DNA of 64,000 bases from Ilyomonas sp965277535 (lineage in GTDB: Bacteria > Bacteroidota > Bacteroidia > Chitinophagales > Chitinophagaceae): positions 1,054,001 to 1,118,000 of the forward strand of contig OZ255825.1 of the NCBI GenBank assembly GCA_965277535.1, given 5' to 3'. The notes beneath the pieces were generated by a model that saw only the letters and a program-made list of their open reading frames with translations, did not search any database and was not told the origin of the DNA. This document shows positions 53,558 through 62,890 of this stretch, piece after piece. Made by a program: the position numbers and the translations under genes. Position 1 is the first letter of the stretch. Every line of letters begins with the position of its first letter.

Positions 53558-54376
53558 TTAAGAGTAAAGTTCTGCGGCGTTATTGTTTGGGGCATATGGA
53601 ACACCCATTAAGTACGCTATGCGAATACCCATGCGATTGGTTGCAACGCCTGCTTTCCATTGATACAAACACTTGTCCTTTTTAGTTTCATTTGCCAGTT
53701 GCAACATTTCATCAGGCGTGTACAAACGCATCACCGATGCAATGCCATCCCAAATGGTACAAAAAGGCACAACAGGTAATAAATAAGTAAACAACAAACG
53801 CTTTACAGAAAACGGTTTGATGAAGGGTGTAAACAACAGGAAAGCTACCGGATGGAACAACAAAATCAAAATAATAAACCATAAGCTCCGGCTGCCACCA
53901 TCAAAAACAGCAATGCCTTCTTGTGCATCTACCGCATTTTGCAACAAGTTTATGGCTGCTTTTTTATCAAAATGATGAAAGCCTGAGAACAATGTACGAA
54001 AACCCGCTAACGCAGATGGAACGCAGGTTGCATCAACCGCTTCTTTATAAAAAAGAATGTTTCCGCCGGTTTGTTTTTGCAGCAATTTATAGGCATCAAT
54101 GTTGGGAAATAAATCGGTTAAAACAAAAGGAACGCTTTTGCCGGTGGCTTTTTTTATGTTGTATTGAACCGATACTACCGCGCCGCCCGCACCTGAACAA
54201 AGATCAACAATGGCATCGCTTTTTGTTTGTTGCAAACCTTCAATTAAAATGGAAGTGATGGGTTGGTACAAATTCCCTTTCTGCAATACAAATCGCAGGA
54301 AATCGGTCATGTACCGGCGCAGATAAGAAGGAAACCAAGGCTGATCTTCCCATTCAAAGGCGTTTCTTCTTTTCAT
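53558..54376 (-). CDS. SAM-dependent methyltransferase-like protein with membrane segments
   Basis: 272 residues. The Rossmann motif I is IVDLCSGAGGAVVSV, followed by VPFVLTDLFPN (motif II acidic residue) and FSGFHHFD, as in class I methyltransferases. After about residue 170 come two hydrophobic segments (WFIILILLFHPVAFLLFTPF; LLFTYLLPVVPFCTIW), which are unusual for such enzymes and suggest membrane association. The C-terminal part (DEMLQLANE ... QWKAG) has the typical strand order. Substrate unknown. Confidence 0.7.
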   Translation of the reverse strand: MKRRNAFEWEDQPWFPSYLRRYMTDFLRFVLQKGNLYQPITSILIEGLQQTKSDAIVDLCSGAGGAVVSVQYNIKKATGKSVPFVLTDLFPNIDAYKLLQKQTGGNILFYKEAVDATCVPSALAGFRTLFSGFHHFDKKAAINLLQNAVDAQEGIAVFDGGSRSLWFIILILLFHPVAFLLFTPFIKPFSVKRLLFTYLLPVVPFCTIWDGIASVMRLYTPDEMLQLANETKKDKCLYQWKAGVATNRMGIRIAYLMGVPYAPNNNAAELYS

Positions 54377-54490
54377 GCATTTTATATTAAAGCTTTTAGC
54401 ATTGTACTTCTAACTTTCCGAAGAAAATTTATTTTTCAAATGGAAGGTAATTACAACGATACAAAAATCGAAAAGGGAATGCTTTTGTAT

Positions 54491-54521
54491 TTTGCCAAAA
54501 GGGATTTTCATTATACATTTG
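54491..54521 (+). promoter_or_regulatory. Bacteroidota sigma-A promoter of tRNA-Arg
   Basis: TTTG at 54491-54494 and TACATTTG at 54514-54521 are separated by 19 bases, an exact fit to TTTG-N19-TAnnTTTG. The predicted start falls about six bases before the tRNA. Confidence 0.85.
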
Positions 54522-54534
54522 CAGCCCAACAAAC

Positions 54535-54608
54535 GGCTGCGTAGCTCAACTGAATAGAGCATCTCACTACGGATGAGAAGGTTTTAGGTTTGAATCCTAA
54601 CGCGGTCA
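54535..54608 (+). tRNA. tRNA-Arg (ACG)
   Basis: Acceptor GGCTGCG pairs with CGCGGTC (two G-U), followed by discriminator A. The D arm is GCTC-GAGC; the anticodon loop CTACGGA holds anticodon ACG inside stem TCTCA/TGAGA; the T arm is TTAGG-TTTGAAT-CCTAA. 74 nt, CCA not encoded. ACG is read as ICG after TadA editing. Confidence 0.93.
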
Positions 54609-54620
54609 CTTAATAGTCAG

Positions 54621-54654
54621 GCACTTGTGAACTTACTTTCACAAGTGCTTTTTT
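54621..54654 (+). terminator. Terminator of tRNA-Arg
   Basis: GCACTTGTGA pairs with TCACAAGTGC around acttactt and is followed by TTTTTT, 12 bases after the tRNA end. Confidence 0.9.
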
Positions 54655-54688
54655 ATTTGCAATCAATGGTGTAAAAACAAACCAACGA

Positions 54689-56662
54689 TCATCGAATCAG
54701 TGTAACCGTACCTTTTGTTTTTGCCTCATTTTCAGCGCCTCTTTTCTTATATTCACAAAACCAAATGTAAGTACCGTTGCCGGCTGGCCTGCCATCAATG
54801 AAGCCATCCCAACCTTTGGCTACTATAAATGATTCAAATACTTTCTGCCCCCAGCGGCTATACAACACCAAATGATAATAAGATAAATTGTATCCGTTCA
54901 CTATTGTAAAAACATCATTCAGCCCATCTCCATTGGGTGTAAAAGCCGAAGGAAATGCAACATTGCAAACCTGTTCTGTAACCTTAATTTGTTTTGTTGT
55001 GCTGCCACATTGGTTGCTTACAACCACCGAATAGGAGCCCCCTTTTGTAACGGTAAAATAGTTGTTTGCTGAACCATCCTGCCATAAATAAGTATCCCAT
55101 ACGCCAGGCGAAATAAGGAGCGAATCGCCGGCACAAAGTGTTGTATCATTCCATACTTTCCGGTTGATATCAGGCAGCACCGTAAGGTTGATGGTATGAA
55201 CCGAATCGCAGCCATTGCTGCCTGCAAATGTTTGCTGGTAAACGCCCGATGCCGCATAGCCTTTATAACTGTTGCCATAGCATATTGTAGTGTCTTCCAA
55301 AGTAGCTGCTTTTGGGTTCACGGTGAGTGTAAGAACGCGTATGCTATCGCAGCCGTTGCTGCCGAAAAATGTATCGGTATAAGTGCCGCCCGTTGTATAA
55401 CCTGCATAATTGCTGCCTTTGCAAATGGTTTGGCTGATGGCAACCGTTTGTTTCTTGCCAACGGTTATCAGAATAGAGTTAGAAGTCAGGGGTGAATTGC
55501 AGGGAAGGCTGCTGGTGAAAATGCAGTTTACTACATCCCCGGTAGCTAATGTGCTGCTGGTAAAAGTAGAAGCGTTTGTGCCAACAATGTTACCATTGAT
55601 TTGCCATTGATAAGAAGATGCAGTACCGCCATTTGTGGTTTGTGCAGTGAATGTTACACTATTGCCTTCGCAAATGCTGCTTACATTTTTTGAAATGGTG
55701 ATGGTTCGCACATCATCTGCATAAACATTTACCACAAATGGCTTTGAAGTAACACGGCAAGTGGCAACGCCAATGTTGTTTTGTTCTGCTACCGCAAGCC
55801 GGTACCAGTATGTGCCTGCACCTGTTGGTGCTCTTGTATAAGCAGCGCTTGTTGCACCAGCTATATCTTTCCATGTTGCACCATTGTCTGTACTCGTTTG
55901 CCATTGATAGGCTGTAGAAACATAGCATTGCTCAACCGAAGATGTCAATTGTAAAGGGCTCCCATTGCTGGCACATAACGAAGCCGTATCGCCGGTGATG
56001 TTCGTTGCGCTGATGGCAACCGAAGGACCGATAGGACGAAAGGTAATATCATCCAGGCCCACATCATTACCCACGCCGCCGGGCGCATTGTTTCTCATTC
56101 GCAACACAACAGTTGAAACGTTGGCTGGTGTTGAAAAAGAAAACCCGTATTGTGCCCATGTTATTGGATTGATGATAGGAATATCACCTGTTCCATACGA
56201 TTGCAAAACGGTTCCATCTGTTTTTTCAATCGTCATGGTAATGTTGGGCAATCCGCCGGTAACACTACACATATTCAGGAGCCAGGCGGCAAACTGGTAC
56301 TGGGTTCCTTCGCACAAACCCGTTACGGTTTGAATGTAAAAATCGCTTGGCTGATAAGATGCATTGATCAACATAAAATAACCATCAGAGCTGCCACTGT
56401 GGTCGTGTGCTGTGTGCCAAACTACATCGCTTGCCCAGCAGCCCGTTGTGAAATTGGTAATGGCATAATTGCCATCGCCGGGGCAATTGATTGGCTGATA
56501 CGATAAGCTGCTGGTTGAACCCGGCGGCAGTGGCGGGCCAAATTGACTGGAGCCTGAACCGAACGTAACATCTACAATCGGGTCGCCTACAGAGCCGGTG
56601 CAGGTTTGTGAAAAAGCATTTGCCGTAATGATAAAAAAGAAAACAAGAAAGAAGATTTTCAA
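54689..56662 (-). CDS. Large secreted adhesin-like protein with T9SS type B tail
   Basis: 657 residues from a TTG at 56662, which begins a signal peptide (KIFFLVFFFIITANAFSQ); the frame is open to 56818, but that extension puts the signal internally. The first 200 residues form a beta-rich domain (CWASDVVWHTAHDHSGSSDG; IQTVTGLCEGTQYQFAAWLL), then Ig-like domains with paired Cys, then two repeats of the ICKGSNYAGYTTGGTY-GSNGCDSI type. The last 90 residues (FPSAFTPNGDGLNDVFTIVN; LYSRWGQKVFES; GTYIWFCEYK) are the gliding-motility/type B sorting domain. Surface attachment through T9SS is predicted. Confidence 0.82.
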   Translation of the reverse strand: MKIFFLVFFFIITANAFSQTCTGSVGDPIVDVTFGSGSSQFGPPLPPGSTSSLSYQPINCPGDGNYAITNFTTGCWASDVVWHTAHDHSGSSDGYFMLINASYQPSDFYIQTVTGLCEGTQYQFAAWLLNMCSVTGGLPNITMTIEKTDGTVLQSYGTGDIPIINPITWAQYGFSFSTPANVSTVVLRMRNNAPGGVGNDVGLDDITFRPIGPSVAISATNITGDTASLCASNGSPLQLTSSVEQCYVSTAYQWQTSTDNGATWKDIAGATSAAYTRAPTGAGTYWYRLAVAEQNNIGVATCRVTSKPFVVNVYADDVRTITISKNVSSICEGNSVTFTAQTTNGGTASSYQWQINGNIVGTNASTFTSSTLATGDVVNCIFTSSLPCNSPLTSNSILITVGKKQTVAISQTICKGSNYAGYTTGGTYTDTFFGSNGCDSIRVLTLTVNPKAATLEDTTICYGNSYKGYAASGVYQQTFAGSNGCDSVHTINLTVLPDINRKVWNDTTLCAGDSLLISPGVWDTYLWQDGSANNYFTVTKGGSYSVVVSNQCGSTTKQIKVTEQVCNVAFPSAFTPNGDGLNDVFTIVNGYNLSYYHLVLYSRWGQKVFESFIVAKGWDGFIDGRPAGNGTYIWFCEYKKRGAENEAKTKGTVTLIR

Positions 56663-56907
56663 GGAATCATTTTTAATAAAAACAAACTTCTTGCATCGGG
56701 ATATTTTGATGAAATAAGTTGTTGTCAAAAATAAAGGGTTACTACAAATAATAATGAAGTTAATTGAGCAGATAAAAAGTTTTGAATGCTGTGAAATTAC
56801 AAGTTTGGTTTTGCACAAATTTTTATTCTCATGATAAAAATTTATCCTGCTGTGCTGCTTGTTTGTATTTATTGTGTTACAATTGTAAAATCACATAAGC
56901 CATCAGG

Positions 56908-58035
56908 ATGATAACAAAAATCCTTTCCCTGTTTATATTTATAGCGATGTGCTCCTGTCACAAAAACACGTCATCTGCAGAAGGCACAGGTACCGATTCT
57001 ACGACAACCGATACTGTTATCACACAAAATTTATTTCAGAAATACAGTAAAAATCCTTTGTTCAACATTGGTAATAACATGCCCGTTTGGAGAAGTATTC
57101 ATGCCGCGAATGTGAGCATTCTTTCACCTCAAAAAACCGGCATCGGTAAATGGACTTTATTCATGCGTGGCTCCGGCAACAACGCTGATGGCTACCATGA
57201 TAACATTGGAAGATTTGAGCAAGATTCGGCAACGTTTAATCCCTTAGGCACATGGACAGAAGGGGCGAACAATCCTGTTCTTACGCACGGAGCAACCGAA
57301 ACGTATGATACGCAAAATGTGCTGGACGATGCGGCGTTTGTAAACGCTGATAAAACCATTTCCATGTACTACATGGGCAGAGATGCCAGCAATAAAGCAA
57401 GCCTGTGTTTGGCTACTTCTGAAAACAATGGGTTTGGTTTTACCAAATATTCCGGCAATCCTCTCAAGGAAGATGTGGGACCCAACGACGCTGTTTTGTA
57501 CAACAACAATTACTATCTTTTTTATGGCGATGCCAAATGGAATGGCAGCGGTTTTAATGAGCCATTGCAGATATGGTTATCCGTTTCGCCATCAGCCAAT
57601 ATGGTGAGCAGCACGCCATCGTATGCACTGAAAGTTGGCACTGCAGGTTCGTTCGATAGTTACTCGGTAAATGGTGCCAAAATATTTAAAGTAACCGGCG
57701 ATGACAGATGGTTTATGCTGTATCAATGCAGCGCGAAAAACTTCGATTATCCCGAACGGTTTCACTGCGCTTATTCTTCCGATTTAATTCACTGGACAAA
57801 AATTGCCAACACACAACCTTTGCTCACAAGAGGCAAAGCCGGTACCTTCGACCAAGGCGCTATTTGGACGGGTTCTGTAATTGAATACAACGGAGTGTTG
57901 TACATTTATTACGAAGGCTGGGGTTCGCTTACCAACGATCTTCTTACAAGAGATACTCCTTATTACCCTGGTGGCAATTCACGAGTAGGACTTGCCAGTT
58001 GCACGGTAGCGGATTTTTTATCCTGGGCTAAGTAA
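56908..58035 (+). CDS. Five-bladed beta-propeller glycosidase-like lipoprotein
   Basis: 375 residues. Lipoprotein signal (MITKILSLFIFIAMCSC; lipobox AMCSC). After a Thr/Ser linker, beta-propeller blades typical of GH43/GH32/GH130-like enzymes: NPLFNIGNNMPVWRSIHAAN, YDTQNVLDDAAFVNADKTIS, GPNDAVLYNNNYYLFYGD, FHCAYSSDLIHWTKIA and DQGAIWTGSVIEYNGVLYIY. Acidic residues recur at the start of blades (VLDDAA, GPNDA), as for catalytic sites of these families, but I cannot assign a family. Convergent with GH43 at 58076. Confidence 0.65.
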   Translation: MITKILSLFIFIAMCSCHKNTSSAEGTGTDSTTTDTVITQNLFQKYSKNPLFNIGNNMPVWRSIHAANVSILSPQKTGIGKWTLFMRGSGNNADGYHDNIGRFEQDSATFNPLGTWTEGANNPVLTHGATETYDTQNVLDDAAFVNADKTISMYYMGRDASNKASLCLATSENNGFGFTKYSGNPLKEDVGPNDAVLYNNNYYLFYGDAKWNGSGFNEPLQIWLSVSPSANMVSSTPSYALKVGTAGSFDSYSVNGAKIFKVTGDDRWFMLYQCSAKNFDYPERFHCAYSSDLIHWTKIANTQPLLTRGKAGTFDQGAIWTGSVIEYNGVLYIYYEGWGSLTNDLLTRDTPYYPGGNSRVGLASCTVADFLSWAK

Positions 58036-58041
58036 AAAAAG

Positions 58042-58078
58042 GGCAAAACCAAATGGCTTTTCTCCAGGTTTGTTTTTA
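58042..58078. repeat. Inverted pair of dispersed words between convergent genes
   Basis: GGCAAAACCAAA at 58042-58053 and TTTGTTTTTAC starting at about 58069 face each other in a 40-base gap between two convergent glycosidase genes. They can pair imperfectly as a stem and may act as a bidirectional terminator. Confidence 0.55.
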
Positions 58079-59104
58079 CTTAAAAAACGGCCCTTTGTGC
58101 AGTGTAAAGCTTGGTTGGTTGTTTAAAATGTAGGGCCAGTCATCAATCCATTCAATCTTATCCAGCAGCATCATTCGCTTGTAGCCTTTGTCTTTATCAA
58201 AGGCATGATACAGCATCCAGGTATCGCCGTTATCATCAGTAAAAATATCACCATTGTGCCCGGGTCCTACAAAGCCTTCTGAACCGGGATTGCCCTCCAG
58301 CAACAGCGTTTCGCCGCCTTCCAGCAGGGGCTTTCCGTCTTTATCTACATAAGGGCCTTTGAAAGAAGTTGCCCTGCCCACCAACACTTTGTAAGTGCTC
58401 CTCACGCCTTCGCAGCAAGTGCCGGTTGAGCCAAAATAGTAATAATATTTTCCTCTTTTATAAATGTAAGAACCTTCAAACTGATTGCCGCTGATTTTAA
58501 ATGTATCACCCGCTATCTTGCTTCCGTCATCGCTCAACGGAATGCCGTAAATGCCATGAAAGCTGCCCCATACCAAGTAAAGTTTGTTGTTATCTACTTC
58601 CAAAAAAGGATCAATGGAATTGTCAACGCCAACCTCTTTACTGAACAACACTTTGCCTTTATCAGTAAACGGACCTCCAGGTTTATTGCTCACCGCAAAG
58701 CCAACACCGGGGTTTGGATCGCCCCAGGTAGAGTAAGAATAATAGAGATAATATTTGCCCTTGTACAATGTAACATCGGGCGCCCAGATGCCACCTTCTT
58801 TTTTCCAGTTTGGTTTCCTTTTTAATACATCAGCAACGTATGTCCAATGCACTAAATCTTTCGAGCGAACAATGGGAATGATGTGCGTGCTATCGGGCAA
58901 GCTATCCCGCTTCCAGTTCGATTGTGTAGAGTAAGCATAAAAATAACCGTCGGTTGCTTTTACGAGATTGGGATCAGGAAAATCATGTGCAAAAACAGGA
59001 TTTTGATAAATGCTTGTTTTTGTATTGATTTGGCAAAAGCCATTTTGCAGATTAATTAAAAACAAATAGAAAACAATGGAAATGAAGCGTACGCTTTTTT
59101 GCAT
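58076..59104 (-). CDS. GH43 arabinan endo-hydrolase-like glycosidase, secreted
   Basis: 342 residues with a signal peptide (FISIVFYLFLINLQNGFCQ). The three GH43 catalytic acids are visible: base Asp in HDFPDPNLV, pKa-modulating Asp in SIDPFLEV and acid Glu in FEGSYIYKRGKYYYYF. WAPDVTLYKGKYYLYYS and GPGHNGDIF are further family marks. Members cut alpha-1,5-arabinan or beta-xylo linkages; the subfamily cannot be fixed by eye. It is monocistronic. Confidence 0.9.
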   Translation of the reverse strand: MQKSVRFISIVFYLFLINLQNGFCQINTKTSIYQNPVFAHDFPDPNLVKATDGYFYAYSTQSNWKRDSLPDSTHIIPIVRSKDLVHWTYVADVLKRKPNWKKEGGIWAPDVTLYKGKYYLYYSYSTWGDPNPGVGFAVSNKPGGPFTDKGKVLFSKEVGVDNSIDPFLEVDNNKLYLVWGSFHGIYGIPLSDDGSKIAGDTFKISGNQFEGSYIYKRGKYYYYFGSTGTCCEGVRSTYKVLVGRATSFKGPYVDKDGKPLLEGGETLLLEGNPGSEGFVGPGHNGDIFTDDNGDTWMLYHAFDKDKGYKRMMLLDKIEWIDDWPYILNNQPSFTLHKGPFFK

Positions 59105-59332
59105 AACAGAACAATAAATGAAACTACAATGATAAATATATCACAGCAATCTATTCATTTCTACTCGGCAAATAAGATAGAATCATGTGCAAACTGTTTA
59201 TGTCAAAAGTTGCACTGATGATAACTGTTTTAACTTGTTAAAAAACAGCCCCTTTTCTTATAAGAAATTGGCTGCCTTATAGAAATAAAGTACACTTGCG
59301 TTTGCAGTTATAATCTTCACCTGCCATTTCCT
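59105..59332. other. Shared promoter gap of GH43 and the FG-GAP gene
   Basis: Non-coding and AT-rich. It holds the divergent promoters of 59104 (minus) and 59333 (plus). TACACTTG at about 59291 is one base off the -7 consensus. Nothing else is seen. Confidence 0.35.
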
Positions 59333-62300
59333 ATGCAACCACGTTTATCCATATTTATATTCATTTCTATTTTTGTTTTTGCCCTTTTTTTTGAAAGCTT
59401 TGCGCAGCAAAACAAAACGCTGTTTCATCTTCTTGCGCCATCTCAAACCGGCATAACGTTTAACAACCAGCTCACCGAAAGCGATTCGCTCAACATCTTA
59501 AACCAGGCAAACATTTACAACGGCGGCGGTGTGGGCATTGGTGATTTTAATGGTGATGGTTTGATGGATATTTATTTCGCCGGCAACATGGTTTCTAACA
59601 AGCTTTATTTAAATAAAGGCAACATGAAGTTTGAAGATGTAACCAACATCGCCAATGTTGCGGGCGATGGCAGATGGTGCACCGGCGTATCAGTGGTTGA
59701 CATTAACAACGATGGTTTGCCCGATATTTATGTATCGTGTTCGTTTCGAAAAGATAAGAACCAACGCACCAATTTGCTGTACATCAACCAAGGTAAAAAC
59801 AAAGATGGAATACCAACATTTAAAGAGTCAGCAGCGCAGTATGGCATAGCTGATACAGGCTTCAGCACGCAGGCTTATTTTTTTGATTACGATAAGGATG
59901 GCGACCTTGATATGTACCAGGTAACCAACGAACTGTACGACCCGAAAACGCCAATAAAATTTCGGCCAAAAGTGCGGGACGGCAGTGCCAAAAATACAGA
60001 TCGTTTGTATCGCAACAACGGCGATGGAACGTTCACGAACGTTTCAAAAGAAGCAGGCATCACCATTGAAGGCTGGGGACACGCGGCTTGCATTACCGAC
60101 ATCAATGGTGATGGCTGGCCCGACATTTATGTTGCCAATGATTTTGTGTCGAACGATTTGTGTTATATCAACAACCATGATGGTACATTTACCGATAACC
60201 TGGGCGAATATTTTAAACATACGGCCTGGAACGCAATGGGCACCGATGCGGTGGACATCAACAATGATGGGCTGGTTGATTTTGTTTCGCTTGAAATGTT
60301 GCCCGAAGATAATTTGCGTAAAAAACGAATGTTAAGCGGCAACGAATATTACAACTATACCAACGCTGCGAAGTATGGCTATACGCACCAATATGTGCGC
60401 AACATGCTGCAACTGAATAGCGGCATGACGCCGCTCGGTCATCCTATTTTTAACGACATTGGTTACATGGCTGGCGTGTATCAAACCGACTGGAGCTGGT
60501 GCCCGCTGGTGGCTGATTTTGACAATGATGGCTTGCGCGATATGATTATCTCCAACGGCTTGCCGCGCGATGTTACCGACCTTGATTATGTAGATTATGG
60601 CAATGGCTTGGGTGGCAGAAATACAACGGCAACCACTTATAATTTGGAAATGACGAAACCCTTGCCCGTTGTGAAGTTGGCGGATTATGCGTTCAAAAAC
60701 AACAACGGACTTACGTTTACCAATGTTTCTAAAGATTGGGGTTTTACGCAGCCCAATTTTTCAAACGGCGCGGTGTATGTTGATCTGGACAATGATGGTG
60801 ATCTGGACGTTGTGATCAACAGCATTAACGATACCGCTTTCATTTATCAAAACACATTAAATGATGAAAACAAAAACGAGCATTATCTTACCGTAAACAT
60901 AAAAGGCACTAACAAAAACACGGCTGGTTTTGGTGCGCGCCTTTGGGCTTATTTTGATGGTGGCAAACTGTTGTATTACGAGCATCAGCCTTGCCGCGGT
61001 TATTTATCAACCGATGATCCGCGTGCGCATTTTGGTTTGGGAAAAACAACCACAATTGATTCGCTAAAAGTAGCATGGCCGGATGGCAAGCAACAAATAT
61101 TGACGAATGTAAAAGCTGATCAACAGATAACCGTTTCGTATGCTGATGCCATCAATGGAAAGCCATCGCAACCGCATTTGGATTCATCTATTTTTATCAA
61201 TGCGAATAACAAATACAATATTCATTTCAAACCAAAAGAAAGAGACTTTGTTGATTACAACATACAGCCTTCGATGCCGCACAAATTAAGTCAGTACGGA
61301 CCCGGCATTGCCGTTGGAGACATTGATGGCAACGGCTTTGACGATTTTTATGTTGGGGGCACATCGGGTAACCGTGGTGTATTTTTTATGCAGAACAGTG
61401 CTGGAAAATTCACATTGGATTCAACCCGATTTATACAAAAAGATGATGAGTTGTATGAAGACATGGGTGCGATTTTGTTTGATGCCGATGGCGATGGCGA
61501 TTTAGATTTATACCTCGTAAGCGGCAGCTATGAAATTCCGCCACAGAATGATATCAGCAACGACCGTTTGTTCCTCAACAATGGCAAGGGAAGATTTACG
61601 AAAGCTACCAACGCTTTGCCTTTGGATTCTACCAATGGTTCCTGTGTTCGTGCGGCTGATTTTGATGGCGATGGCGATTTGGATTTGTTTGTTGGCGGTC
61701 GCGTAATATCGGGCGCGTATCCTTCCTCGCCGCATAGTTTTTTGTACGAAAACCGGGGCGGAAAGTTTGTTGATGTAACCGATAAATGGTGTCCGCAATT
61801 GAAAAACATGGGCATGATAACCGATGCCCTGTTTACTGATTTTGACGGCGATGGCAAAGTAGATTTGGTGCTTACAGGAGAATGGATGCCGGTTACTTTT
61901 TTAAAGAATACAGGTAAAAAATTCGTGCAAAACCAAACCGGCATTGAAGATCACATTGGCTGGTGGAACAGCCTGGTAGCGGGCGATTTTGATAACGATG
62001 GTAAAATAGATTACATCGCCGGCAATTTAGGATTGAATACCAACTATACCGCATCGCCAAAACAGCCGCTTACGATTTATGCAAAAGATTTCGACAACAA
62101 CGGCTTGCTCGACCCGATGGTGTTTTGCTATATGAAATCACCGGATGGCTCGATGAAATCGTATCCTATGACCAACAAAGACGACCTTGTTGCGCAGATG
62201 ATTTCAACCCGAAAAAAATATCCCACTTACAAAGCCTACGGCACCGCAACAATGGATGATATGTGGAGCGCAAAAGACAAAGAAGGTGCGTTGATAATGC

Positions 62301-62890
62301 AGGCAACCGACATGCAATCAAGCTTTATAAAGAACGAAGGCAACGGTAAGTTTTCCATTCATCCTTTACCGCTGCAAGCGCAGGAAGCACCGGTGTTTGG
62401 GATGCACTGCGAAGATGTAAATGGCGATGGCAATTTAGATGTGTTGATGATTGGCAATGATTATGGCATGGAACCTTACAGTGGCAGGCACGATGCTTTT
62501 ATGGGCTTGTATTTGCAAGGCGATGGCAAAGGAAATTTTACGCCGGTTAGCCTGCAAAAAAGCGGCTTTTTTGTGCCTGGCGATGGCAAAGCTTTGGCAA
62601 CCCTTCATACGGCTAAAAATGAAGACATTTTGATTGCTACGCAGAATGCGGATAGTTTAGTTTCGTTCCAAAAAACAGCCTCTTACAACAAAAATATTAT
62701 GAAGTGGATTCCGTTGCGCAGCGATGATTTTTGCGCCGACATTACTTATAAAAACGGCACGAAAAGGCACCAGGAATTTTATTATGGTTCTACTTATTTA
62801 TCGCAATCTTCGCGCAAACTACCGGTAGAAAAAGAAGTCATAAAAATTATCATTACCAATTATAAAGGAACCAAAAGAGAAGCGCTATGA
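59333..62890 (+). CDS. FG-GAP/VCBS repeat protein with ASPIC/UnbV domain (CRTAC1-like)
   Basis: 1185 residues with a signal peptide (LSIFIFISIFVFALFFESFA). It has many calcium-binding FG-GAP repeats of the type GDFNGDGLMDIYFAGN, DINNDGLPDIYV, DFDGDGDLDLFVGG, arranged as two propellers. The ASPIC/UnbV domain sits in the middle (about 515-605: GFGARLWAYFDGG; GYLSTDDPRAHFGLGK; VAWPDGKQQ). It ends in an ATGA overlap with the haloperoxidase-like gene, so the two are translated together. Such pairs are frequent in Bacteroidota; function unknown, extracellular or outer-membrane. Confidence 0.88.
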   Translation: MQPRLSIFIFISIFVFALFFESFAQQNKTLFHLLAPSQTGITFNNQLTESDSLNILNQANIYNGGGVGIGDFNGDGLMDIYFAGNMVSNKLYLNKGNMKFEDVTNIANVAGDGRWCTGVSVVDINNDGLPDIYVSCSFRKDKNQRTNLLYINQGKNKDGIPTFKESAAQYGIADTGFSTQAYFFDYDKDGDLDMYQVTNELYDPKTPIKFRPKVRDGSAKNTDRLYRNNGDGTFTNVSKEAGITIEGWGHAACITDINGDGWPDIYVANDFVSNDLCYINNHDGTFTDNLGEYFKHTAWNAMGTDAVDINNDGLVDFVSLEMLPEDNLRKKRMLSGNEYYNYTNAAKYGYTHQYVRNMLQLNSGMTPLGHPIFNDIGYMAGVYQTDWSWCPLVADFDNDGLRDMIISNGLPRDVTDLDYVDYGNGLGGRNTTATTYNLEMTKPLPVVKLADYAFKNNNGLTFTNVSKDWGFTQPNFSNGAVYVDLDNDGDLDVVINSINDTAFIYQNTLNDENKNEHYLTVNIKGTNKNTAGFGARLWAYFDGGKLLYYEHQPCRGYLSTDDPRAHFGLGKTTTIDSLKVAWPDGKQQILTNVKADQQITVSYADAINGKPSQPHLDSSIFINANNKYNIHFKPKERDFVDYNIQPSMPHKLSQYGPGIAVGDIDGNGFDDFYVGGTSGNRGVFFMQNSAGKFTLDSTRFIQKDDELYEDMGAILFDADGDGDLDLYLVSGSYEIPPQNDISNDRLFLNNGKGRFTKATNALPLDSTNGSCVRAADFDGDGDLDLFVGGRVISGAYPSSPHSFLYENRGGKFVDVTDKWCPQLKNMGMITDALFTDFDGDGKVDLVLTGEWMPVTFLKNTGKKFVQNQTGIEDHIGWWNSLVAGDFDNDGKIDYIAGNLGLNTNYTASPKQPLTIYAKDFDNNGLLDPMVFCYMKSPDGSMKSYPMTNKDDLVAQMISTRKKYPTYKAYGTATMDDMWSAKDKEGALIMQATDMQSSFIKNEGNGKFSIHPLPLQAQEAPVFGMHCEDVNGDGNLDVLMIGNDYGMEPYSGRHDAFMGLYLQGDGKGNFTPVSLQKSGFFVPGDGKALATLHTAKNEDILIATQNADSLVSFQKTASYNKNIMKWIPLRSDDFCADITYKNGTKRHQEFYYGSTYLSQSSRKLPVEKEVIKIIITNYKGTKREAL

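Noticed and set aside
54491..54494. The tttgcc at 54491 as a copy of the dispersed word
   Set aside because: It reads tattttgccaaaa, lacking the TTTGKTTTTGCC core; it is better explained as the -33 element of the tRNA-Arg promoter.
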